Shown here: piece by piece, positions 9,284 to 17,703 of the stretch | Numbering within the stretch: the first letter of the stretch is position 1 | Layout: each line of letters begins with the position of its first letter | Assembly (NCBI RefSeq): GCF_026966905.1 | Contig: NZ_JAPUBN010000013.1 | Span: 124,001 to 188,000 of the forward strand | DNA: 64,000 nt | Reading direction: 5' to 3' | From: Marinomonas phaeophyticola | GTDB lineage: Bacteria > Pseudomonadota > Gammaproteobacteria > Pseudomonadales > Marinomonadaceae | Position numbers and translations under genes: made by a program | The notes under the pieces: model-generated | What the model saw: only the letters and a program-made list of their open reading frames with translations | Told to the model about the DNA's origin: nothing | Databases searched by the model: none

Positions 9284-10252
9284 CTAAGCCAGTAAACGGC
9301 AACAGCGTTTATTCGGCCTAGACCTTGGTTGAGCGTTTCTATAACGTTGGATACTTTGCTCTTGCCCAACCACGCCATGGGTATTTTGCTCAAATTGAAT
9401 GGCAATCGTTAGCCAGTTTTCAGATGATATGCCAAGCCGCTGTAAAATAGGCGAAAGCGATAGGTCAATCGAGCCTCTCTTGTCTTGTCGTGCAATTCTG
9501 CCTGTCATATCGACCAGTTGTAGATAGTCCGTTAATTTAAATAAAATCCCTTCGTTTTTCTCTTTATGCTCATTCCCCACAAACGGATGCAGTGCTTTGG
9601 GTTGAGAGCCTGTTTTAGCGGCCTTTACCCTTTGCTTGATACTGGTAAACTCGGACGTCTCAGGGGTCGTGGCGATATTGGCTCTAATCGGATTAAGATC
9701 AACATACGCCATGCAAGCTAAAACAGAAGCGTCATCTAACAGTGCTTGAGACTTAAAACGCCCTTCCCAAAAACGCCCAGTGCAGCCATCTTCTGCATTG
9801 GCTTGTCTTGCAATGGGTTCATTTAATTCCCGCATAAACCAGCTTACATCAGATAGTCTTTTTCGGTATGCCTCAGCTGATTGCTCTGCTAATTCAATGG
9901 CATAATCCGGTATGGTGTCGCCTCTCGCGTATTGCTGAGTGAATAAGGACCCTTTATGCAATGAATGCCATCGCCTCAATACCTCATGAGTTGACCAATT
10001 TTTGGCTTGTATTTCATTCACATGCAGCACGATGTGCAGGTGATTACTCATCACCGCATAGGCACAAATATCGATTGAAAAGAGTTGGGATAAAAACAAA
10101 ATTCGTGTCTCGATCCAACCACGACGATGCTCAAAACTCTTTCCGGTTACAGAATCTTCCCCACATAGAAAAGCACGGCGGACACATCGAGAAATACAAT
10201 GATAGTAAGGTGTATCAGACAAACTAATTTGTTGGTTTCTTGCCCTTGGCAT
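9284..10252 (-). CDS. REP-associated tyrosine transposase (RAYT), full length
   Basis: Single-strand transposase of the Y1/IS200-like superfamily, 322 aa. Residues 14-30 hold the TPYYHCISRCVRRAF start motif; the HUH metal-binding motif is SNHLHIVLH (70-77); the YVDLNPIRAN motif lies in the middle. The C-terminus is PRSRPNKRCCRLLA. It is intact from ATG 10252, unlike the two other copies in this window (29602 and 50126). Proteins of this kind are associated with short repeats, and GGGTGTC repeats flank this gene on both sides (8554-9097 and 10325-10372). Its 3' end is duplicated at 8984-9046. It separates two paralogous surface-protein genes. Probably domesticated, acting on the repeats; activity unknown. 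Confidence 0.88.
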   Translation of the reverse strand: MPRARNQQISLSDTPYYHCISRCVRRAFLCGEDSVTGKSFEHRRGWIETRILFLSQLFSIDICAYAVMSNHLHIVLHVNEIQAKNWSTHEVLRRWHSLHKGSLFTQQYARGDTIPDYAIELAEQSAEAYRKRLSDVSWFMRELNEPIARQANAEDGCTGRFWEGRFKSQALLDDASVLACMAYVDLNPIRANIATTPETSEFTSIKQRVKAAKTGSQPKALHPFVGNEHKEKNEGILFKLTDYLQLVDMTGRIARQDKRGSIDLSLSPILQRLGISSENWLTIAIQFEQNTHGVVGQEQSIQRYRNAQPRSRPNKRCCRLLA

Positions 10253-10315
10253 AATTCATTCCTCATTCCTTGAGTTTGATTTCTACAGTTTAAACGGTGA
10301 TCAAATAAACATCAA

Positions 10316-10374
10316 TAAAGTAATGGGTGTCTCAGATCAGTCTTTTCAATAAAGTAATGGGTGTCTCAGATCCG
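10316..10374 (+). repeat. GGGTGTC repeat cluster B (2 copies)
   Basis: Two copies of AATAAAGTAATGGGTGTCTC (continuing AGATC), with cores starting at 10325 and 10359 (period 34). They lie just upstream of the RAYT start codon and about 105 bases before the next surface-protein gene. Confidence 0.85.
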
Positions 10375-10477
10375 CTAGATCCGTTCTTAATACGATTGGG
10401 TAGCAATCGCTTTTGATAAAACATATTATTTAGGGCGTTACGCAGAGTCAAAAATCGCAATAAACAAGGATGCATTG

Positions 10478-13162
10478 ATGGATACCATGTTGTTAAAGTC
10501 AAATACTGATGCTCAAGATCAATTCGTTTTAATCAAAAATACTCTGACTGCGCTGGTAGGCCTTTTCGATGCCGCGCCGTCTGCCGAGTTATTCGCTGGT
10601 TTTATGGGGAGTTTAAGCACTGGCGCGACATTGGATGAGCTGGTCGATAACTGGGTGGCTTCAGAGGAATTTGCCTTGTTGTATTCTCCAGATTTAACCA
10701 ATGAAGCCTTTGCTCAGCGTTTTGTCCGTAATTTATTGGGTAGCGATACGACAGAGGCTAACTTAGCCGAAGGTGAAGCTTTTATCTTAGCTCGCATGAA
10801 TGAAGGTATGACAAAAGGTCAAGCGGCGTTTGCTGGCGTTCAAGCGTTGTCTACATTGCCGTATACTGCAGGGTATTGGTTTTATAGTGCCCGTGAGGCG
10901 CTGGCAAACAAGGTGAATGTGGCAGCGTATTATGTGGCCAGTTACGGTGGAATAGTAGAGCCTGAAAAGGATGCTAATATGTCAGGAGAGCCGTTGTATT
11001 ATTTACAAGGCATCTTGGACGGTGTGAATTCGTATGCAGACTCTGTTACCACACAGCATCTATTCATTGATGAGGGTCGAAGTGCGTCGGTGCCGCCGTC
11101 TCTTACGGTCGTCGCGGATTCGATAATGGGTACGGCTGTCGATGATACGATTCTAGGCAGTACCTTTGAGGGGCAAATGACACTGCAGACAGATGACACC
11201 ATCGATGGCCGTTTAGGCAATGATACGCTGGAGGCAAAAGTCGTGGCGAGTGATATGGAGGGGTTGTCACCGTCAATCACCAGTGTGGAAAATGTGCGTT
11301 TTCAAGCACGAAAAACCGATACTGAAACATCCACTCCTGTCGTTATAAATGCCACTCATATGGATGGCACGCGCCGTTTTACTTCGACTTCTTCCGATAA
11401 TGATTTGATTCTGCGTCACATTCAACCCCCTTCTCATTTAACTACCTTGGTACTGCAAGACAGTGCGTCCAATGTAAATCTCAAGGCCTCTTTTGATAAC
11501 GTGACTTCCCCGAAAGGCTTTGTGGGGCAATCACAGCTGAGACTGGAAATATTGGACTTAGACAGCTCGGCTAAAACGGGGGAGCCGTTAGCATTTAACC
11601 CTTATATTGGAGTGCGTGTTCAATTAGGTGATCAGCTTATTGATATCAGTATGCCAGGCTATTATGCCCACACATACGAAGATCTGATAAAGAGTTTAAA
11701 TTACTCTCTACGTCTGCAAGGCATTGAAAATATCGAAGCAACCCTTGGGAATAGTACGTTTGCAAAATTCAATTCGGACGATGGTATTCGATATTCTGGA
11801 ACGGAAATACGACTGACGTACACCGGTTTAGAGACCTTTAAAGGTATTGGTTGGATTGCAGAAGGGGTGCTTCCTGGATTCAATGTACACACGGCTATTA
11901 TAGACGCGGCTTTGTCAGAAGATACCTACACCCAAACCAATCTGGTTTTGGATAACGCCGGTCAGGGCGAACAGGGTGGTGAGGTGTTGATTGAATCAGA
12001 CAATGCCGTGGCCATTAATAGAGTCAACGTTCGTGTTGAAGACAGCAGCTGGGTGTCTCGCCTTGCGACAACAGAGGGCAAATTACAGCAGGTCGTGGTG
12101 ACCAACGCCAAAGACCATTCAGGGGACTTGCGTATTGGTCATGCGTCAGGCGAAGAGGGTTTGCAAGAGGTACAGCGTTTTGATGCTTCAGCGATGACTG
12201 GGTCTGTCGATCTAACTGCGACACTGGGCTTGCAAGCGTTGTCCCTAGCGCAAAAATACAATGGGTTAGGGGGGATTCGAACCGAGGCCGATGAAGACTT
12301 TATTTACCAAACCGGTTCAGCCAATGACCGCGTTGTTTTAACCGTGGCAGAGACTCCATTGAGCTATGAGGATTTTGTTTTAGCCATTGCCACCCTCGAT
12401 GGCGACGATAACGTGACGTTCACCATTCAATCCAATGAGACGGGCAATACGCAAAGCCCCCGTGCTGAAACGGACATGGCTTGGTATCAGCATCAAGCCA
12501 GTTTAGACAATGTTCGCATTGCGACGGGCAAAGGCAACGATGCGATCACCTTGATCGGCCGTGGCGAAGTTCAGGTCAATCTGGGCGCGGGAACCGATAC
12601 CTTGACCTTGTCAAACAGCGAATACAGCCGTGCTATTGTTGAATTCACCGAATATGACCAAGGCCACTTGTCGATAGCCCATTTCCAAGCCGGGTCGGCG
12701 GGCGATGTGTTGGATTTCTCTGCTTACTTAACGTCTAATTCAACGACGTCGACGAACCGAGCCGACATCCATTTAAATACCAGTGACATGGCCCAGGCGA
12801 ATTCCATCAGCATCATTGATTTTGTCGCTGGCGTGGGGACGCAATCCAATGAAACCTTTGCTAACCTGACGGCCGACCATGTACGCATTGCCTTAAACAG
12901 CCGCCATGTCGATTCCCAATACGGTAACGGTGTTGAAGGTATTGATGCAGGAGACCTAAGCGCCGCAAGTACGTCTCTAGAAGACGCTTCACTAAAAGAC
13001 GCTAAGGATTACCTTGTTCTGATACACAACGAAGCCAATCAAGGGGAATACAAAGCGTTTCATCTTACCTCAAAAGGCACAACACAGTTCGAGACAGCCA
13101 CTCTAATTGGCACCTTGGATCTGGGCGAAGAGCAGACATTCAGTGTGGAAAATTTTATGTGA
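10478..13162 (+). CDS. RTX/S-layer-like surface protein paralogue, 894 aa
   Basis: Paralogue of the 1229-aa protein at 4727. Both share an N-terminal helical domain (TALVGLFDAAPSxEL), a middle domain containing a KFNSDDG box, a TGSGADV-type segment (here QTGSANDR), and a closing VLDFSAYL-containing region. RTX-like glycine-aspartate motifs are sparse: GRLGNDTLEAK (~243) and GAGTDTLTLS (~703). It lacks the ~300-residue segment seen in the larger paralogue. I chose ATG 10478, preceded by AAGGA at 7-nt spacing, over the TTG one codon upstream. No signal peptide, so export would need a type I system elsewhere. Codon use is GC-richer and less biased than in the larger paralogue, which suggests lower expression. 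Confidence 0.7.
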   Translation: MDTMLLKSNTDAQDQFVLIKNTLTALVGLFDAAPSAELFAGFMGSLSTGATLDELVDNWVASEEFALLYSPDLTNEAFAQRFVRNLLGSDTTEANLAEGEAFILARMNEGMTKGQAAFAGVQALSTLPYTAGYWFYSAREALANKVNVAAYYVASYGGIVEPEKDANMSGEPLYYLQGILDGVNSYADSVTTQHLFIDEGRSASVPPSLTVVADSIMGTAVDDTILGSTFEGQMTLQTDDTIDGRLGNDTLEAKVVASDMEGLSPSITSVENVRFQARKTDTETSTPVVINATHMDGTRRFTSTSSDNDLILRHIQPPSHLTTLVLQDSASNVNLKASFDNVTSPKGFVGQSQLRLEILDLDSSAKTGEPLAFNPYIGVRVQLGDQLIDISMPGYYAHTYEDLIKSLNYSLRLQGIENIEATLGNSTFAKFNSDDGIRYSGTEIRLTYTGLETFKGIGWIAEGVLPGFNVHTAIIDAALSEDTYTQTNLVLDNAGQGEQGGEVLIESDNAVAINRVNVRVEDSSWVSRLATTEGKLQQVVVTNAKDHSGDLRIGHASGEEGLQEVQRFDASAMTGSVDLTATLGLQALSLAQKYNGLGGIRTEADEDFIYQTGSANDRVVLTVAETPLSYEDFVLAIATLDGDDNVTFTIQSNETGNTQSPRAETDMAWYQHQASLDNVRIATGKGNDAITLIGRGEVQVNLGAGTDTLTLSNSEYSRAIVEFTEYDQGHLSIAHFQAGSAGDVLDFSAYLTSNSTTSTNRADIHLNTSDMAQANSISIIDFVAGVGTQSNETFANLTADHVRIALNSRHVDSQYGNGVEGIDAGDLSAASTSLEDASLKDAKDYLVLIHNEANQGEYKAFHLTSKGTTQFETATLIGTLDLGEEQTFSVENFM

Positions 13163-13233
13163 AAAGCGGTTTTCAAGAGCCGTGAGAGTGAAAGCGGTGA
13201 TTAAAAAGAAAACGTTTGAACGGCATGTAAGCT

Positions 13234-13289
13234 AGAGGCTCAGTTAGGCTCCCTTGTTACGATTTTAAGGGATTCTTTCCTGAGCCTCT
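13234..13289 (+). terminator. Hairpin downstream of the second surface-protein gene
   Basis: AGAGGCTCAG and CTGAGCCTCT are perfect 10-base arms separated by 36 bases that contain a second weak stem. A short T-run follows. It is probably the transcription end of the gene that stops at 13162. Confidence 0.6.
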
Positions 13290-13418
13290 TTAAAGCGCAT
13301 TTTAAACAGTCTATTATGAGCTTATTCAATATTGGGTTATAGCGTAATAAAGAAACGATCTAACAATACACGCTACAGCATTATTCTACAGTAATAGCGA
13401 CAGGAGAAGAGGGACGAT

Positions 13419-14468
13419 ATGTTACCAGCAACGCAAAACTTATTAGCGAAACACGGGGTGAGCTTTGAAGCCGCCCGTAGCTTTATTTATTCTAATGTAT
13501 CTCAACCAAGCATAATTTACCAAACGGCCGCGCAATTTGGCATTACCTTTGATATGTTGGCGGATTTATATGGTCAAGGCACAACAGGGGAGGTGGTAAA
13601 AGGCTTTTTTCATCAACAAGGCATGTCGATTGACGGCGATGCCCCTGTTCAAACGCCAGCACCAGCACCAAGCAATGATGTGTCGCAAGGCACCATTGAT
13701 CTATTGTCTAGCTTGGGTGTTAGCTTGGAAGAGGCGCGTGCCTTTATTGAAAGTGTGGCAGGCCAGCTAGAGTCACTTTATACGGTAGCCGCTCAAAATG
13801 GCATTAGCTTTGATATGTTGGCGGAGTTATACGGTAACCTTTACAACAGTGAGGATGTAAAGGCGCTGTTTGCCGCTCAAGGGTTATCGGTAGAGGGCAG
13901 TGCGCCAGTGATTGCTCCTGTCTCCCCTCCAACGACTTCTCCAGAGATAAATTCACCTGAAGTGGTTTCTTTTATGGAGAAGTGGGTAAGCGGCATGGTG
14001 GCGGGTTTGAATGAACTGAATTTAGGTTCATACGCAGATCAATTATTAAGCGCTTACCAAAGCCAAGGCAGCAGCTTGATCGAGAACAATAACTTTCTAG
14101 AATCCTGGACGGAGGCCATGACAAGCTCTTTAAGTACGCTTGATCCTGCTCAGGTGAATCAATTTGTTAATAAAATGATGCCTATCGTTCAAGAGTTATT
14201 CAATTTTCAATTAAGCTTTTTGGGTGATTTAGGTATTAATAACTTCATCGCACCTGAAGGTGAAGATGAAGATTTCGACGCGATCTTTGCGGCTTTAGAT
14301 AACGAAGGATTGTCACAGTCCGAGTTTGATGCCTTGTTAGCTGAAGCGTACAAAAATGCCGGTGAGTATTTTGAAAACCTAATGCCATCCTACGCGGCGG
14401 CGCCATCAACACAGATGTCCGAAGTAGTGGGGGTGTCGGAGATGCCAGAAATCGATTTCTTTATATAG
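13419..14468 (+). CDS. Two-repeat acidic protein of unknown function
   Basis: I do not recognise this 349-aa protein. Residues ~5-72 and ~92-160 are two copies of one module: GVSxEAARxFI, then YxxAAQxGIxFDMLAxLYG, then VKxxFxxQGxSxxGxAPV. A Pro/Ala/Ser linker follows each copy. Residues ~180-349 are a helical, acidic domain ending in EMPEIDFFI. There is no signal peptide or membrane segment. Its position after the two surface-layer-like genes suggests a role in surface assembly or secretion, but that is only context. AGGAGA/GAGGG lies upstream of the ATG. A terminator follows, so it is probably a single-gene transcript. Confidence 0.65.
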   Translation: MLPATQNLLAKHGVSFEAARSFIYSNVSQPSIIYQTAAQFGITFDMLADLYGQGTTGEVVKGFFHQQGMSIDGDAPVQTPAPAPSNDVSQGTIDLLSSLGVSLEEARAFIESVAGQLESLYTVAAQNGISFDMLAELYGNLYNSEDVKALFAAQGLSVEGSAPVIAPVSPPTTSPEINSPEVVSFMEKWVSGMVAGLNELNLGSYADQLLSAYQSQGSSLIENNNFLESWTEAMTSSLSTLDPAQVNQFVNKMMPIVQELFNFQLSFLGDLGINNFIAPEGEDEDFDAIFAALDNEGLSQSEFDALLAEAYKNAGEYFENLMPSYAAAPSTQMSEVVGVSEMPEIDFFI

Positions 14469-14503
14469 CGGCACTCATTCCATCGCTATTTAACGCCGTA
14501 AAT

Positions 14504-14537
14504 CAAAAGCAGTCGCTTAACAGTGGCTGCTTTTTTT
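14504..14537 (+). terminator. Intrinsic terminator after the repeat protein
   Basis: AAAGCAGTCGCT pairs with AGTGGCTGCTTT (one mismatch) over a short loop, followed by eight Ts. It lies about 40 bases after the stop at 14468. Confidence 0.85.
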
Positions 14538-14620
14538 TGGGCTCAGGGGTAGAGTGAGACGCAATAATTCATAATTTACCATTCACTGAGAAAGATGATA
14601 TCCACAATAAGAGGTATGAG

Positions 14621-14998
14621 ATGTTAGTAGGCGTGACATTAGGAACAAATCAATTAGCCGCAGCCAGTCAGTTTTATCAGCGGGTTTTGGCTAAAATCGG
14701 CATGCAGCAAACGCTTTCCATAGAAGGTGAAGTAGGCTATGGCGTAGCGGGAGTCAGTTCTTTCTGGGTATTGACGCCGTTTAACCAAGAAGCCGCAACG
14801 GTAGGCAATGGTACGCAAGTTACGTTTAGAGCCGCGAATAATGCGCAGGTAGATGCCTTTTATCAAGCCGCTCTATCGGCCGGTGGCAGTGACGAAGGGG
14901 CACCAGGGTATCGCTATAGAGAACACTATTATGGTGCTTATTGCCGTGATCTAGATGGTAACAAATTGCATGTTATGCACGAGCCTCAATCCTTATAA
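14621..14998 (+). CDS. VOC (glyoxalase/bleomycin-resistance fold) family protein
   Basis: Small metal-dependent-fold protein of 125 aa. It starts MLVGVTLGTNQLAAASQFYQRVLAKIG, the first beta-alpha unit of the vicinal-oxygen-chelate fold, and ends RDLDGNKLHVMHEP, the usual last strand with a metal-ligand-like Asp/Asn-Lys-His. One VOC half-fold, so a dimer is expected. Substrate cannot be deduced. It stands alone between two terminators. Confidence 0.8.
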   Translation: MLVGVTLGTNQLAAASQFYQRVLAKIGMQQTLSIEGEVGYGVAGVSSFWVLTPFNQEAATVGNGTQVTFRAANNAQVDAFYQAALSAGGSDEGAPGYRYREHYYGAYCRDLDGNKLHVMHEPQSL

Positions 14999-15091
14999 TC
15001 TCATGTTAGCCTAGATTGAATGGACCAGCATGCGATAATAATCGCAAAAATCCGTGCCGTTTCACCGCATTAGTCTTAATAAATATTACTA

Positions 15092-15137
15092 GATTTATCA
15101 TTAGGATGGCAGGAAGAGAGCACCCTAATGATAAATC
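15092..15137. terminator. Bidirectional terminator between VOC gene and ureJ
   Basis: GATTTATCATTAGG and CCTAATGATAAATC are perfect 14-base arms with an 18-base loop. Being symmetric, it can end transcription from the VOC gene on the left and the urease operon on the right. Confidence 0.7.
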
Positions 15138-15147
15138 GCTTGTGCTA

Positions 15148-15744
15148 TTACGCGACGGCCATACTTAATCCTGTTAGAGCAATCACACCACCCGCAAGGC
15201 GAGTCACCCATTGGTTGTACACTGGCGCTACTATGACGCTAAGTCCTTTACTCAATGCAATGCCCGCAAAGTGTAAGGCAACCGATGCTGCTGCGAAGCC
15301 CGCAACATATAAGGAACCGTGAACGTCCATCGGCATTTCAACACCGTGAGCGGCACCATGGAAGAAGGCAAAAGCGGCCACTAAAGCGCTGCAGATAGGC
15401 GTTGAGAATTTTGACGCGGCGGCTAATAAAATGCCTAAAAAGACAACGGAAAGCACAATGCCTTGCTCAACGAATGGAACACCGACACCTGCCACGACGA
15501 GTAGACAACCTAAAATCATGGTTCCTACAAAAGCCGCCGGAACGGTGAAGACCGCTTTATTACCTAGACGCGCAGCCCATAAACCAACCGCCAGCATCAC
15601 AATTAAATGATCCAATCCCATGAAAGGGTGGGCGAAACCAGATAATAGACCGCTTTCAGCGTGACCTGGATGTGCAAGGGCGAGAGGCGCGGCCATTGAA
15701 ACGCCAGCTAATAGCAAAGCGCGAAGGGTGTTTTTATACGTCAT
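15148..15744 (-). CDS. ureJ: HupE/UreJ family nickel-related membrane protein
   Basis: Polytopic inner-membrane protein of 198 aa, last gene of the urease operon. The N-terminal hydrophobic segment reads as a signal sequence ending ALAHPGHAESG; family motifs HPFMGLDHL and FHGAAHGVEMP supply conserved His/Asp/Glu residues that are thought to bind nickel. Six or so hydrophobic helices follow. I chose ATG 15744 because GGAGA lies just before it; ATGs at 15756 and 15771 lack this. The family is believed to bring nickel to urease or hydrogenase maturation. Terminator 15092-15137 follows. Confidence 0.85.
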   Translation of the reverse strand: MTYKNTLRALLLAGVSMAAPLALAHPGHAESGLLSGFAHPFMGLDHLIVMLAVGLWAARLGNKAVFTVPAAFVGTMILGCLLVVAGVGVPFVEQGIVLSVVFLGILLAAASKFSTPICSALVAAFAFFHGAAHGVEMPMDVHGSLYVAGFAAASVALHFAGIALSKGLSVIVAPVYNQWVTRLAGGVIALTGLSMAVA

Positions 15745-15826
15745 AGGATTCTCCATGTGTGTATAGATCAACGAAAAAATAAAAAAATCAGTAAACTCTA
15801 AGAAGCAATAGAATCAGACCAATGTG

Positions 15827-16468
15827 TTAGACCACAGCCTGGGCTGAAGGAATATTTTTGGATTCTAACATACCCTCTTTAATGATGAGTTGAATGATTT
15901 CATCTAATCCTTGCGCTTTTTTCAAGTTAGAGAAAATAAAGGGCCGATCGCCACGCATCATTTTCGCATCTCGGTCCATTATCTCTAAAGAGGCACCCAC
16001 TAATGGGGCTAAATCGGTTTTATTGATAATCAACAAATCCGATTTAGTAATTCCTGGGCCTCCTTTACGGGGAATCTTATCGCCAGCGGACACATCGATC
16101 ACATAAATGGTGAAATCTGATAGCTCAGGGCTAAAAGTCGCACTTAAATTATCACCGCCACTCTCGACGAAGACCACATCCAACTCTCCATGGCGCTCAA
16201 GTAACTGATCTATCGCCGCTAAGTTCATTGATGCGTCCTCACGGATCGCTGTATGTGGGCAACCACCGGTTTCAACACCAATAATACGGTCCTCATCTAA
16301 GGCTTGATGTTGAGTCAAAAACTTTGCGTCTTCTTGGGTATAAATATCATTGGTGACAACGGCAATATCATAATGATGACGCATGGCGGCACACAAGGAG
16401 CGGAGTAGTGCTGTTTTACCTGATCCAACTGGGCCGCCAACACCGATGCGTAAGGTTTGTTTTTTCAT
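15827..16468 (-). CDS. ureG: Urease accessory GTPase UreG
   Basis: SIMIBI-class GTPase of 213 aa that drives nickel delivery to apo-urease together with UreD, UreF and UreE. P-loop GPVGSGKT at 12-19; the nickel-binding CPH motif is at 69-71 (GGCPHT); [15 protein letters not shown] and NKTDLAP are the other nucleotide-site motifs. Length is standard. It lies 66 bases downstream of ureF in the same minus-strand operon. Confidence 0.97.
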   Translation of the reverse strand: MKKQTLRIGVGGPVGSGKTALLRSLCAAMRHHYDIAVVTNDIYTQEDAKFLTQHQALDEDRIIGVETGGCPHTAIREDASMNLAAIDQLLERHGELDVVFVESGGDNLSATFSPELSDFTIYVIDVSAGDKIPRKGGPGITKSDLLIINKTDLAPLVGASLEIMDRDAKMMRGDRPFIFSNLKKAQGLDEIIQLIIKEGMLESKNIPSAQAVV

Positions 16469-16534
16469 ACTATTTTTCCTATATAAAAGCGTTTAAATAA
16501 TTAAGCATAAATAGACTGTTTGTTTGGCAAAGGG

Positions 16535-17239
16535 TTAAGAGCGAAACAGTCGTGAATATTGTGTTTCATGGCGCGCACTGGCAATGGCAATGGCAGGTAA
16601 TCCCGCTCCTATGTCTTCTGTGGTCACCGTTTCTGAAACGCGAATGGCCACGGGAATGCCGCGTTGCAATTCGCCTAATAGTTGTTGCGCCTGCGTCTGA
16701 CCTAAGGGCACTAATTTGGTTGCCGCCGCGATTTGATTTTCTAACCAAGACCAACTAAATCCTAAGGCGGTGGTGTGAAAAGAAATATTCCAATGGTGAG
16801 CGGCAACAGCGAATAAGACCACAAAACTGACGTCTTCACCTTTTTCAAAGGGCAAGGGAATGTCTAAGCTGCGTAACAGTCTCGATAAGGCCTCCCCCAT
16901 AGCGGTGTCAGTAAGCTTGAGCTCTTTGGTTTCACGACACGCTAAAATCAAATCATTGCATTGACTCAATGTGATGTCGGAGCAATCCGTGCGCGCAAGT
17001 GACTGCATTGCCAGTTTCAACACAGGCAGGTCTAAACGCGCAAGAGACTCCGTCAGTTGAGTTTCAACCCAATGAGATACCTGAGGGGCATTATTAATCC
17101 AGCCGCTATCAATGGCGTATTCCAACCCTTGCGAAAAGGAGAAGCCACCCACAGGTAGACTGACACTGCTTAATTGCAATAAGCGTAATAAACTCAAATC
17201 CGTTGTTGCTGAGGTAGCGTTAATGATGCTTGTGGCCAT
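16535..17239 (-). CDS. ureF: Urease accessory protein UreF
   Basis: Helical urease maturation factor of 234 aa that couples UreG GTPase activity to UreD-bound apo-urease. The hallmark LLQLSSVSLPVGGFSFSQGLEYAIDSG is present in residues ~18-45. The C-terminus ends SARHETQYSRLFRS, the conserved region important for UreG contact. It overlaps the end of ureE by 20 bases, so translation of the two is coupled. Confidence 0.96.
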   Translation of the reverse strand: MATSIINATSATTDLSLLRLLQLSSVSLPVGGFSFSQGLEYAIDSGWINNAPQVSHWVETQLTESLARLDLPVLKLAMQSLARTDCSDITLSQCNDLILACRETKELKLTDTAMGEALSRLLRSLDIPLPFEKGEDVSFVVLFAVAAHHWNISFHTTALGFSWSWLENQIAAATKLVPLGQTQAQQLLGELQRGIPVAIRVSETVTTEDIGAGLPAIAIASARHETQYSRLFRS

Positions 17240-17681
17240 GACTATAGGCTCCAGATTCAGGAATGAAAACGGCCTTGATCGGCGTCACCGTTAATCCTAA
17301 TAAGACCAGCATTTCTTCAAGAACATGATCGGGCGTAATAGTGAGTGAACGTTCACCTACTGAGATTTTCACGTGTCTATTGCCAAGGTGATAGCAAGCT
17401 TTGGCAAAAGTAACCCAATCATCACAACTTGCCTGCGTTACGTCTTCCACCGCGCCTTCTACTTTTATGTGTTTACCGCAAGTAGAAAGTAAATACTCAC
17501 CTACAAGTAAAGGCTTGCCTCGCTCTAGGAAGACGCGAATGTCTTCGCCATTGGTTCCAGTTAACTTTAAACGTCCGCGATCGCGTTGTTCATGGGTTAG
17601 CGTCACGCTTGTGTAGACGGCTTCATGGCAATGGGTGCCAAGGCGTTCGTATATATCAATCATATGGGTGTCCAATTTCAT
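17220..17681 (-). CDS. ureE: Urease accessory nickel chaperone UreE
   Basis: Nickel-binding metallochaperone of 153 aa. The N-terminal peptide-binding domain (~1-75) is followed by the metal-binding domain with YHLGNRHVKI (the family's GNRH motif), and the tail is short and His-rich (SHGHKHH). ATG 17681 has no clear SD. ATG 17663 (MIDIYERLG) is an alternative start preceded by GGA, and the bases between the two starts contain the repeat core GACACCC (17665-17671), so the repeat may have altered the start. Overlaps ureF. Confidence 0.93.
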   Translation of the reverse strand: MKLDTHMIDIYERLGTHCHEAVYTSVTLTHEQRDRGRLKLTGTNGEDIRVFLERGKPLLVGEYLLSTCGKHIKVEGAVEDVTQASCDDWVTFAKACYHLGNRHVKISVGERSLTITPDHVLEEMLVLLGLTVTPIKAVFIPESGAYSHGHKHH

Positions 17682-17703
17682 TTTCTATTATTAACGTCAT
17701 GGG

